A DNA stretch of 64,000 bases. Source: Epiperipatus broadwayi (taxonomy: Eukaryota; Onychophora; Udeonychophora; Euonychophora; Peripatidae). The notes below the pieces were generated by a model. That model ran no database searches. It was not told the origin of the DNA and saw nothing but the letters and a program-made list of their open reading frames with translations. Below, piece after piece: positions 13,973 through 22,319 of this stretch. Positions within the stretch are counted from its first letter, which is position 1; each line of letters opens with the position of its first letter. Location: the NCBI GenBank assembly GCA_028023455.1, contig JAQFVV010006231.1, positions 6,030,036 through 6,094,035 of the forward strand, given 5' to 3'. Both the position numbers and the translations under genes were made by a program.

Positions 13973-14110
13973 CTGAGAGCACTGTACCTAGATCTTAGAT
14001 CTAATGCAACTCTCCAACAGCCACCTTTTATCTCTATTAACTACAAAACTATGAGAATAAAACTGAAAACACAATATTTTCAATCTAAGCTCAATAGCTT
14101 ATACAGTCAG

Positions 14111-14169
14111 ATCCAAAGCTATTAACTGATGAAGGCCACAAGCCAGAAACTAGTCTGGGGATATTGGAT
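14111..14169 (+). ncRNA. Hammerhead-like motif, intact core (right arm)
   Basis: CTGATGA at 14126-14132, stem II GGC/GCC (14134-14136 with 14142-14144, loop CACAA), GAAA at 14146-14149, a 2-bp stem III with TA loop, and GTC ending at C14155. Outer stem I is ATCCAA/TTGGAT (14111-14116 with 14164-14169). The inner stem I helix is poorly paired in this copy and 10.1-11.1 is A-A, so activity is doubtful. Confidence 0.65.
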
Positions 14170-14372
14170 GAATAGGCACTAGATAGGGACTTCTGGCATC
14201 CATTGATTACACTAGTTGGCACTGAGTGGCACTACTGTATGGAGAGTTTTGCCTGTTTTAATAACAGTAATGTGCTAGCATAAGCAATAGTGATCATGTG
14301 ATGTTTAGTGGTTTAAGATATATTTCACTATCATGATAGTATAGTAAATATATATCTTATCTAGGTGTATCT

Positions 14373-14383
14373 TCACTATGCAT
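14373..14383. repeat. Target-site duplication of the RTE element (3' side)
   Basis: TCACTATGCAT, identical to 17685-17695 at the other end of the LINE. Confidence 0.85.
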
Positions 14384-14391
14384 CATCATCA

Positions 14392-17358
14392 TCAACCATT
14401 ATCAATCCACTGCAGGATGAAGGTCTCTCCAAGTTTAATCCATCTTCTCCGATCTTTAGCTTCTCTTCTCCACAACACCCCTGCACATTTTCTTATTTCA
14501 TCCATCCATTTCACATGTGGTCTCTTTCTAGGTCTTTTACAATCTCTTGGAATCCAGTTTAAAATTTCAATTGTCCATCTATTATCATCTCTTCTAGCAA
14601 TATGTCCAGCCCAACTCCATTTCAATCTTTTAATTTTTTCAATAAGGTCAGTAACACCTGTTTGTTGTCTTACCCATACATTGCATTTTCGATCTCTTCT
14701 TGTTACTCCCAACATACATCTCTCCATACTCCTTTGAGTGGTCTGAAGTCTCTGTATTGCTCTTCTATTAAGTGTCCAAGTCTCAGATCCATAAGTAAGA
14801 ACTGGTAAAACACATTTGTTAAAAACCATCCTTTTCAAACACATAGGCATATTTCCTTTTAGTATCAAGTTATTTCTACCAAAAGCACTCCAACCAAGTT
14901 TAATTCTATGATTAATTTCCTCCATTATGTTTCCATCTGTATTAATAATCTGACCAAGGTATTTGTAACTGTTAACTTCTTCTAATTCTTCATAATCAAT
15001 CTTTATTTTCATATTTTGAGCAAATCGATTAAACATTACTTTAGTCTTTTTAACATTTATCTTTAGTCCTACTTTTCTACTTTCATCTGCTAACTCCTGC
15101 AACATTTCCTGCAGCTCTGAAGCATTATTTGCAAAAACAACTACATCATCTGTGAAATCTAAATGACTTAAATACTCTCCATTTACTTTCACTCCTTTAG
15201 TTTCCCATTTTAATCCACAAAATACTTCTTGCAGCACTGCTGTAAAGAGTTTTGGAGATATGGAGTCACCTTGTCTTACACCTTTCTCAATGTTGATTTT
15301 TCCAGTATCATTATGTAATCTAATTGTTGCTGTTGCATTTTTATAAATATTCTTTAAAATATGACAATATCCTGGATCTATACCTTGATGATCCAATGCT
15401 TTAATCACTGAAGAAATGTGTATAGAATCGAATGCCTTTTCATAATCTACAAATCCAAAACATAATGACAACTCATATTCATTTGTCCTTTCTATGACTT
15501 CTATGACTTCTCTCAATACCTGGATATGATCTATTGTACTAAAACCACTTTTAAATCCAGCTTGTTCTCTTGGTTGGTGGAAATCCAAAGTTCTCTGTAG
15601 ACGAGTTGTAATTATCTTGGTAAAAATTTTATATAAAACTGATAAAAGGCTGATAGGTCTGTAATTTCTAATATCTTCTTTATCACCTTTTTTAAATATT
15701 AATATTATTACTGCATTCTTCCAATCTTCCGGTACATCTTTATCATTTAGACATTTGGTATATAACTTTGCTAAAATTGTTTCTATTTCTTCACCTGCTT
15801 CTTTTAATATATCAATTATAATTCCATCATTTCCTGGAGCCTTTCCTTTCTTCATACACTTAATTGCATGTCTCACTTCTTCATTTAAAATTCTGGGCAA
15901 TTTGGAAGATGTAATAGATATAGGAGGTACTTGTTCTTTATTACTATATAATTCTTGATAAAAATCTTCTACCAATTTCATGATGTCATCTCTCTTTTTA
16001 GTAATAATTCCATCTTTTTTTCTTATTGCAGATATAAATTTCCTACCAATACCAAAATGTTGTTTAACATTTTTGAGACTTTTATTTTCTTCTACAGCTT
16101 TCCTTGCTATTTCACAGTTATACTTTCTTATATCATTTTCAACTTTTTTCCGTACCATTTTACAAAATTTGAGATATTCAATTCTTTTTAATACATCATT
16201 TTTGTATATCTTCATATTCCTTCTTTTCTTCATAAATTCTCTAGTCTCAGTAGAAATTTTATTAGTCAATTGCTGCTTTTTTCTACCAGCTATGTTTGTT
16301 GCAGTTTTTAAAAGTGTATCAGTTATTTTCATATTAATTTCATTCAAATCTGAATCATGTTCAAAATCTCCTAACACTTGAAACCTATTTGTAAGTTCTA
16401 ATTTAAATTCATTAGAATGTTTCTGAAGATTAGGAATATCAACTGTAAATATTGTTTTTCTTAATAATTTTTGTCTCTCTAGTTTTACATTAACACGTAA
16501 CTTACACCTTACTAATCGATGATCACTTCCTGTGTTAAATTTATTAAGAACATTACAATCTTGAAATATGTATTTTCTGTTAGTCAAAATATAATCCAAT
16601 TCTGCTGTACCTTCATTTGGATGCTTCCATGTCCATTTCCTTTTAACATTTTTCTCAAAAAATGAATTCATAATATAAAGTTTTTCTTTTTCTGCAAACT
16701 CCACAAGTCTATGTCCTCTCTCATTTCTATTACCATAACCAAAATTACCTACAGCAATTTCATCTTTCATTTGTCTACCAATTCTAGCATTAAAGTCTCC
16801 CATAACAATTTTAAAATGTTGTTTACTCTGATCAAAAGCCTTTTGTACATCCATATAAAAATCTTCTACTACTTCATCACTATGAGAACTTGTTGGGGCA
16901 TAAACCTGAATTATCTGCATTTGGTATCTGCTATTAAGTTGTATAACTAATCTTGCCACTCTGTCCGATACACCATCAATCTCCACAATATTGTTCTTCC
17001 ACTTTTTATTTATAATGAATCCTACTCCACTTGTATTTCCAATATGTGTGCCTTTATAATAGAGTATATGTCCACTTTTTAAATCAATTGTTTCTTCTCC
17101 TTTTCTTCTAACTTCACAAAGTCCAATAATGTCCCATTTAATATAAGACAGTTCTTCTTCTAATTCTTGCAATCTTCCTTCACTTGAAAGTGATCTGCAG
17201 TTGTAAGTACCTAAATAAAAAGTCGTCATCAAATGGCAGCCTGGGTCCGCAATCAGGGGATTCTTAGCACCCTCCGCCTTCGGCCACCAACCGCTGCCTT
17301 GGTTGGTGACTTTACAGCCTCCTGGGAATAAGGGCCATGCTTTATTTTTGTCTGTCAT
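14392..17358 (-). CDS. RTE LINE ORF: APE endonuclease and reverse transcriptase, 988 aa
   Basis: Encodes the protein for target-primed reverse transcription; no frameshift or stop in 988 codons. The first 43 or so residues are a leader (WPLFPGG, ADPGCHL). The APE-type endonuclease follows (about 44-290), with Glu82 in CEVRRKG, GDFNARIG (Asp188, Asn190), LDYIL (Asp255) and GSDHRL (Asp279, His280). The RT domain spans about 500-810: NYRPISLLS near 565, motif A FVDYEKAFDS (Asp638), motif B GVRQGDSISP (693-702), motif C FTDD (735-738), GLKIN near 764 and YKYLGQI near 798. The C-terminal region has LKWSWAGHIARR near 912. RTE proteins of this group are often annotated as craniofacial development protein 2-like. 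Oddity: motif C is FTDD where this family has FADD, and the other copy in this window reads FADD. Residues 617-625 hold a small in-frame repeat (EVIEVIE) absent from the second copy. The first ATG is used; the Met at residue 44, just before the endonuclease, is an alternative. Confidence 0.95.
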   Translation of the reverse strand: MTDKNKAWPLFPGGCKVTNQGSGWWPKAEGAKNPLIADPGCHLMTTFYLGTYNCRSLSSEGRLQELEEELSYIKWDIIGLCEVRRKGEETIDLKSGHILYYKGTHIGNTSGVGFIINKKWKNNIVEIDGVSDRVARLVIQLNSRYQMQIIQVYAPTSSHSDEVVEDFYMDVQKAFDQSKQHFKIVMGDFNARIGRQMKDEIAVGNFGYGNRNERGHRLVEFAEKEKLYIMNSFFEKNVKRKWTWKHPNEGTAELDYILTNRKYIFQDCNVLNKFNTGSDHRLVRCKLRVNVKLERQKLLRKTIFTVDIPNLQKHSNEFKLELTNRFQVLGDFEHDSDLNEINMKITDTLLKTATNIAGRKKQQLTNKISTETREFMKKRRNMKIYKNDVLKRIEYLKFCKMVRKKVENDIRKYNCEIARKAVEENKSLKNVKQHFGIGRKFISAIRKKDGIITKKRDDIMKLVEDFYQELYSNKEQVPPISITSSKLPRILNEEVRHAIKCMKKGKAPGNDGIIIDILKEAGEEIETILAKLYTKCLNDKDVPEDWKNAVIILIFKKGDKEDIRNYRPISLLSVLYKIFTKIITTRLQRTLDFHQPREQAGFKSGFSTIDHIQVLREVIEVIERTNEYELSLCFGFVDYEKAFDSIHISSVIKALDHQGIDPGYCHILKNIYKNATATIRLHNDTGKINIEKGVRQGDSISPKLFTAVLQEVFCGLKWETKGVKVNGEYLSHLDFTDDVVVFANNASELQEMLQELADESRKVGLKINVKKTKVMFNRFAQNMKIKIDYEELEEVNSYKYLGQIINTDGNIMEEINHRIKLGWSAFGRNNLILKGNMPMCLKRMVFNKCVLPVLTYGSETWTLNRRAIQRLQTTQRSMERCMLGVTRRDRKCNVWVRQQTGVTDLIEKIKRLKWSWAGHIARRDDNRWTIEILNWIPRDCKRPRKRPHVKWMDEIRKCAGVLWRREAKDRRRWIKLGETFILQWIDNG

Positions 17359-17521
17359 AATTGTATATATGTATTGGAAAAATATTTATCATTTACACAA
17401 ACATTCATTCTGCCTTATCAGGCACTGAGAAGAAAGACCATGGTGTTTCTTGATCTTAAACTCAGAGGTAAAAAGCCAATAAACTCACCACGCTGGCTAA
17501 TGCATGTTGGTGAGCAGCCCA

Positions 17522-17684
17522 TCCATGTTCGTATACTATATGAATAATCACATAGTAATAACAGCTGCAACGACAAGAACGTATGGAGTGGACATTAGGA
17601 ATTTGCCCTGCTCGGTTCCTTTAAGGCCTCCAAGAGGAATCAAAAGGTCTCCTTTCAGTTAATAGCAAACTCCTTTCTGCAGCC
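17522..17684 (-). ncRNA. HDV-like self-cleaving ribozyme at the 5' end of the RTE
   Basis: Hand fold on the minus strand. P1 is GGCTGCA (17684-17678) with TGCAGCT (17569-17563), giving 7 bp with the G1-U wobble seen in HDV. P3 is ACG/CGT (17582-17580 with 17572-17570), closed by the 7-base loop TTCTTGT. P2 is TCCAT/ATGGA (17587-17583 with 17526-17522). P4 is an 8-bp helix ACTATGTG/CATATAGT (17556-17535). The P4-P2 joiner is CGAA, placing the expected catalytic C at 17531. J1/2 is long (about 90 nt), as in some retrotransposon versions. G1 is the first base after the target duplication, so the predicted cleavage site equals the element's 5' end. HDV-like ribozymes at the 5' ends of RTE and R2 elements are established; the fold here is my inference. 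Confidence 0.75.
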
Positions 17685-17695
17685 TCACTATGCAT
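17685..17695. repeat. Target-site duplication of the RTE element (5' side)
   Basis: TCACTATGCAT, matching 14373-14383 exactly; it directly abuts the first base of the ribozyme. Confidence 0.85.
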
Positions 17696-17892
17696 ATAGT
17701 TAGATATTCTACATGTGTGAATGGTGTCTACCATGAAAGTACCATTTGAGCATCTGAGCTAAATAATATACTCCATAACAATTATCTACTATAACTTTCT
17801 CCCCTTTCCTACACACTCATTTTCACAATAGAGCAATGTAATAGGAATTATGATATAAGAGGGAAAAGCAATTACTTTTCTTATTTCCAATA

Positions 17893-17999
17893 ATTATTTA
17901 ATGTATGCGGGGATTCAAACTCAGACTTTCAGACGACCCTCAACTCTCCATGCCATCTCATATTGCCGACCCACTTGATCACACACATGTTGAAAAGAT
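17893..17999 (-). repeat. tRNA-derived SINE fragment
   Basis: On the minus strand a B-box-like GAGTTTGAATCCCC follows a tRNA-like 5' region. The plus-strand text (CAGACTTTCAGACGACCC, later TGTTGAAAAGATAAA) matches the dispersed repeat at 25.64 and 26.1 kb, and a plus-strand piece near 49.47 kb, so it belongs to a dispersed family. Confidence 0.5.
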
Positions 18000-18340
18000 A
18001 AAGAACTAGATCCTTAATGAAGACAAAAAAACCATGAAAGTAAATTTTTAAAAAAATTAAAAATCTATAAATAATCATTTATATTATACATTTTATAAAA
18101 CTCTCTCATGACTTAATCCTAATGCATGGTATGCAAGTAACTAAAAAATGAATTTGGTAAATCAATAGTTGCATGTTTCTAATTGGATTTTTAATCCCTT
18201 GGAAAATATTGAAATAAGGAAACAGGTACATATATTAAATAAACTACCCAACCTAGTTACAAAAGCATGGGTATTCCTAAATTAATTATAACCAAAACTT
18301 AATTGTCTTTAAATAAGTGATTAAAGTTGCTTAACTCAAA

Positions 18341-18562
18341 GTATCACTTCTTTTAATTAAATTAATATACATGAATAATAAGTGTGTCTGAGAAGTTCTG
18401 TGATAATATATCAACTTATAAGTCTTTATGTATTTAATATTATATTATGCAAGTATCACTTCTTTTAATTAAATTAATATACATGAATAATAAGTGTGTC
18501 TGAGAAGTTCTGTGATAATATATCAACTTATAAGTCTTTATGTATTTAATATTATATTATGC
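18341..18562. repeat. Perfect tandem duplication, 112-bp unit
   Basis: 18341-18452 and 18453-18562 look identical by eye apart from the last two bases. The unit is A+T-rich and non-coding. Recent duplication or assembly artefact. Confidence 0.9.
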
Positions 18563-18889
18563 TTTAACTATATAATCTTAAAATATATAGGCAATAGTGG
18601 TATGTGCTCTGATCTATTCTTTTTTGTTGCTTGAGGCTATGGATACATTATTCATTTATAAGTAATGTTTATCTTCTATTATAAAGCCATTTATTTATGC
18701 AAAAATGCAACCATATTTATGATCAAAAAAACATGCTACTATAAATTAAATAACTATTAATTAAAAACTAGCTAAAAAAATACAATGGCCAAAATATATC
18801 TACAAATAAAAGATAAGCAAATTTCTTAAGTTGTCCTTTCACACAAACATGTATCATAAACATGCACACAGTTTATTCATAAACATTTA

Positions 18890-19115
18890 AATGTAATATC
18901 AAACAGGAAGTGCTAATGTGCTAAGAAGACAAGTACATTGAAACAGGAGATGTTAATGTATTAAAGAAGACAAGTAAACATAGAAATAGAAAACAGATTG
19001 AGCAGGCAATTAATAAACTAACCAATAGATAGAAGAATAAAAGTTTTCTCTAAGGACTGTGTGTGTTCTATTAAATACTTGTTAGCTAATTATTCCATAT
19101 CTTCTATATTGGTGT
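18890..19115 (+). mobile_element. Possible solo LTR fragment with primer-binding-site-like end
   Basis: Two imperfect tandem repeats of about 39 bp (18904-18980, each AACAGG...AAGAAGACAAGTA), then GAATAAAAG, a poly-A-signal-like motif, then TATTGGTGTCAACATG. The last motif resembles the LTR end plus primer-binding site of Gypsy-type elements. No second LTR or pol trace follows; only a very short open frame does. Weak call. Confidence 0.25.
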
Positions 19116-19841
19116 CAACATGTATCCAAGCTGAATGAACTTCAACACTGTAGAAATCCTGCTGAAGGTGAAGAAAGGGGATTTAGAAATGAAAAAGGCT
19201 ACCCCAGTCTATATGATAATTTCTGTATGACTTATGGCTCTAATTGTAACTAATGATTACTATACCAATTGTTTATCTGTAATATAATGTACTATAATTA
19301 AATGTAACTAATTGCCATAGGTATATAAAAATACTATCAATTCCAGTTCTGTAAATTAATACTTATTGTTATTGAATAATAGATAACCAAACATGCTCAT
19401 GTCCTCATTTTTTATTGTGCTAATTAAATCAATACATAGCAATCTGAATACCAACTTCCTGTTAAAGAAACTTTTTTTCTTTTTTTAACAATTACAAAAT
19501 ATTAAAAACAATTTGATGATACAAAACAAAGCTCTTTTTTTTTCTTTCTGAAGATTAATTCCAGGCAATGATTTCCTTCTGATATCCTGTTTATGGAATA
19601 CAGTAATAAATGAATAATGTAGATAGTAGAGATAGCATGAAAATTCTTTGAAAATCATCCATAGCTTCAATTACTTAATTAGAAAGTAAATGTAAATAAT
19701 AATTAATTCATGCAAATTAATTACACTGAAGATGATCTACAATTAATAACCCTATTATTTAGAATTATGAATAAATTTAAGAATGAACAAGTTGTAAACA
19801 AACTGAATGCTATTTTTTTTACCTTTTCTAGTTACAAACAC

Positions 19842-19962
19842 TATTGATTGTCAAGTGTCGGTGGCCTAGTGGTTAGCATAGCTGCCTTCCAAGCAGCTGG
19901 CCCGGGTTCGCTTCCCAGTCAACACATTTGACATTTGAAAAAAAAAAAAAATTATTGATTGT
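19842..19962 (+). repeat. tRNA-Gly(TCC)-derived SINE with target duplication
   Basis: 19855-19926 is a near full-length tRNA-Gly-like sequence: A-box TGGCCTAGTGG, anticodon arm TGCCTTCCAAGCA (anticodon TCC) and B-box GGGTTCGCTTCCC. A short body CATTTGACATTTG and an A-tail to about 19950 follow. Target duplication TATTGATTGT is at 19842-19851 and 19953-19962. The acceptor stem has a C-A mismatch and a wobble, so a functional tRNA is unlikely. A second copy is at 48590-48690. Confidence 0.85.
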
Positions 19963-21292
19963 GGTGAGGTCCATTAGTTCTCCTGGAATAAATTGTTGTT
20001 TACTTTTTATGAAGCATGGCAATCCTTCAACCTCAACAAGTCAACGGCCTGGAAAATCAACACCGGCAAGAAGATATCATCGCCTTTCTCAGCAGACCCC
20101 CAAAACTTTTTGGGGTTTCCCATATACAAGTCACCGCAAGCCATGTCGATACAAATACAGAATTCCATCATTGAAGCCGCCACCAACACAGTTAAAAACC
20201 TTGCCAAGGTTTATTTATCACTGCAAGGGAAAATCTCTCTCCTCAATATCAAGGTAATGGCAAAGATTAGCTACTATCTACCCATAATTAACATGACAAA
20301 GACTTTCAATACAAAAATCAACCGAATCTGTGCACAGCTGTTGTGGAATGGTAAAACAGCGGCCATGGGAATTGAACGCATGCAGCGACATAGTAAAAAT
20401 AATGGTATGTCGTTGCATGCAACATTTTCTATATATTACCAAAAGTGCCACTCTCTGATCCACATCCTACAAAAGAAATTTCCCCAGATTGTAGCGGAAC
20501 AACCAGTCATTCCATCAGACAGACCTCCACCTTCAAAGATAAGCTGGCTAAATCAGATACTTGACTACCTTTTCGCTCACAATGGCCACTCTACCCTAGT
20601 ATTCAGACAAAAAAATCTCCATTTGGGATTCTCAGGGCCTGCTATTTCCCACACAAAACTCTACCATTCCTTACCTCGGTGGTAACAATCACGTGGTAAC
20701 CAGGTTTTTCAAGCATCTCAAGCTGGAGCCAAGGTTCCTGGACTTTCTCGTAAAAATCAACCTGAATTCACTCCAGACAAACTGGTTCCTGCACTACAGG
20801 AGATTCCTCAAGAATATAGATCCTATGTGTCACAACTGCCATAGAACCTGTGAAACCTTTGATCATATGATAAATGAATGCCCAGCATATGACAAAATCA
20901 GAACTTTCATTACTTACCACTGCCACATTTCCCTGAACAAAATCTTAAATATTAAATGCTGCTTCCTGTCCAGGGATTATGTCACCACAAGACTCTCAAC
21001 CTTTCTCACTTATGCCATCTGGATGGCCAGATGTTGCAACAAGTTTACCTTTCCTCATCCCAAGCCTGAAGACACATTCATTTCCAAGCTAAAGGAATTT
21101 CGCCATAAGGACAGAATAATATCTTCCAGATTTTTATTTGACAACACGTGGAGCCTGATTAAGCTGGATTAACAACACCAGTAACCACATCAGAACATTT
21201 GGTTGCCTGACTAACATGGATAACTATTATTTTTGATTTACAATTGTATCATTATTACATATGGTTTTTCAATAAAATTATTTATAAATAAA
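19963..21292 (+). pseudogene. 5'-truncated L1/Tx1-like LINE ORF2 remnant
   Basis: Holds only the part after the catalytic RT motif. One frame (to 20685) has NKSTAWKINTGK (post-catalytic Lys/Gly region), NFLGFPIY, LSLQGKISLLNIKVMAKISYY and LLWNGKT, in the order known from L1/Tx1-type LINEs. A stop and frame change near 20685 leads to a second frame (20693-21172) with a CCHC zinc knuckle: CHNC, then eight residues, His, four residues, Cys. After the stop, an A+T-rich tail with AATAAAATT ends near 21292. RT motifs A to C are absent, so the copy is dead. It starts right after the SINE's right target duplication. The related copy is at 31500-32640. Confidence 0.75.
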
Positions 21293-21313
21293 ATCTCTAT
21301 CTAGTGCCTATTC

Positions 21314-21372
21314 ATCCAATATCCACAGACAAGTTTCTAGCTTGTGGCTGTCATCAGTGAGGAGCCTTGGAT
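21314..21372 (-). ncRNA. Hammerhead-like motif, intact core (best family copy)
   Basis: On the minus strand: outer stem I ATCCAA/TTGGAT, 6 bp perfect; inner stem I TCCTCA/TGTGGA with one T-T mismatch; core CTGATGA; stem II AGC/GCT with loop CACAA; GAAA; 2-bp stem III with TT loop; GTC with C17 at plus 21328. Position 10.1-11.1 is C-A rather than G-C. Confidence 0.7.
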
Positions 21373-21769
21373 CTGAGAGCATTGCACCTAGATCTTAGGA
21401 TCTAATGCAACCCTTCAGGGGCCACCTTTTACCTTATTAGCTAACTATAAAGCTTTGAGTCCAAAATGCAAACACAATAATGCTTTTAATTCAATCTCAT
21501 CAGCTTGTATAGTTGTATAGATCTGAACTTAGTTCAGCATTCATACTTTTTGGTATCTTTGGTTTTTAATAACCAGTCACCATAATCCTATCGGGCAGGA
21601 TTGGATTGGTTTTAAATCATTAAACATCACATGATCACCATTTCTTATGCTTAAACAAGCTGTTTACACAGAGGTTAAACTCTCCATACAGTAGCATTAT
21701 CAGTGCAAGCCAGAGTAATCAATAGATGCAAAAAGTTTTATGCATAAAATCTCTACCTAGTGCCTACTC

Positions 21770-21828
21770 ATCCTATATCCCCAGACTAGTTTCTAGTTTA
21801 TGACTTTCATTAGTGAGGAATCTTGGAT
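21770..21828 (-). ncRNA. Hammerhead-like motif with mutated core
   Basis: Same fold, but the core reads CTAATGA, with the conserved G5 changed to A, expected to abolish cleavage. Stem II is AGT/ACT, a compensated change against AGC/GCT. The stem I inner helix TCCTCA/TGGGGA is fully paired, with one wobble. Confidence 0.6.
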
Positions 21829-21860
21829 CTGAGTACTTTTTATGCTACTTTATTCCCATC

Positions 21861-22312
21861 TCCAAATCAGTACTGCTTTTGCCTGCATCAATGAGAATAA
21901 GGATTAAAAGCTGAAATTAAATACTTCTGCAAATAGCAGTCACATTTTATTCGTTTATACTTTTCAAGATAATAAACAATAATTAAAAAAAACAACCTAA
22001 AGTTTTGAATCATAGACAATTGAATTGCATAATTATATAGATCTAATACCAGATCAGTTACTATATATTTTATGCCAATGTAGACTCTCCCCCTTTATAC
22101 TATGGCAAAAGATTTAATACTAATAACATTATCACATGAATTGCTCAAATGTTTATTTATTTGCTTCGAAGAACTTTTGTCTTTATATTACTGTAAAGCC
22201 ATCTACTGTAAGCTGAAGTAACTAATGGATACCAGTTAATATAGTACTATAATATCTCTATTCTCCGATCAGTTTCTGGCTTTTGCCTTCATCAAAGAAG
22301 ACTAGGATTCAA
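21861..22312 (-). repeat. Two degenerate hammerhead-family fragments
   Basis: 21861-21895 and 22263-22312, minus strand, share GGCAAAAGCC-type stem II sequence and TTGATG in place of the CTGATGA core; the second still has AGAAACTGATC. Flanks share a GATTAAAAGCTGAAATTAA-like block. Both look inactive and may form a separate subfamily (loop AAAA rather than CACAA). Confidence 0.45.
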
Positions 22313-22319
22313 AGCTGAA

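Larger units (their letters stand above)
13809..14318. mobile_element. Foldback repeat with a hammerhead-like motif in each arm
   Basis: The left arm (about 13809-13977) and right arm (about 14108-14261) are imperfect inverted copies. Each runs from AAAACAGGCAAAACTC through ATCAATGGATGCCAGAAG and CTAGTGCCTA to the hammerhead motif. The left arm carries the motif on the minus strand and the right arm on the plus strand. A further block (about 14267-14318, ending GATGTTTAGTGGTTT) matches, inverted, the start of the fragment at 2463. There is no coding capacity. It could be a non-autonomous retroelement of retrozyme or Penelope terminal-repeat type, or a foldback derivative of one. Confidence 0.7.
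14384..17684 (-). mobile_element. Full-length RTE-type LINE with 5' HDV-like ribozyme
   Basis: The element is 3.3 kb on the minus strand, bounded by an 11-bp target duplication. It begins with a roughly 325-bp 5' leader holding an HDV-like ribozyme fold, then a single ORF (APE endonuclease plus reverse transcriptase). The 3' tail is a short GAT repeat starting only a few bases after the stop codon. A short-microsatellite 3' tail and almost no 3' UTR are typical of the RTE clade. The intact ORF and duplication suggest a recent insertion. A second, 5'-truncated copy lies at 32887-36291. Confidence 0.92.
21293..21850 (-). mobile_element. Tandem pair of hammerhead-bearing repeats (retrozyme-like)
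   Basis: Two direct copies of the family (motifs at 21314-21372 and 21770-21828) lie 456 bp apart from cleavage site to cleavage site. Between them are ATCTAATGCAACCCTTCAG, a stretch with no coding trace, the block AAACATCACATGATCACC and CTCCATACAGTAG. Two hammerhead-containing direct repeats around a short non-coding body is the layout of animal and plant retrozymes. The LINE remnant upstream ends at or inside this repeat. Confidence 0.6.

Noticed and set aside
14365-16950. Several plus-strand open frames of 65-133 codons
   Set aside because: Antisense shadows of the RTE ORF; hydrophobic, low-complexity translations with no domain.
19855-19926. Functional tRNA-Gly(TCC) gene
   Set aside because: Acceptor-stem mismatch, A-tail, flanking target duplication and a second truncated copy point to a SINE or retropseudogene.
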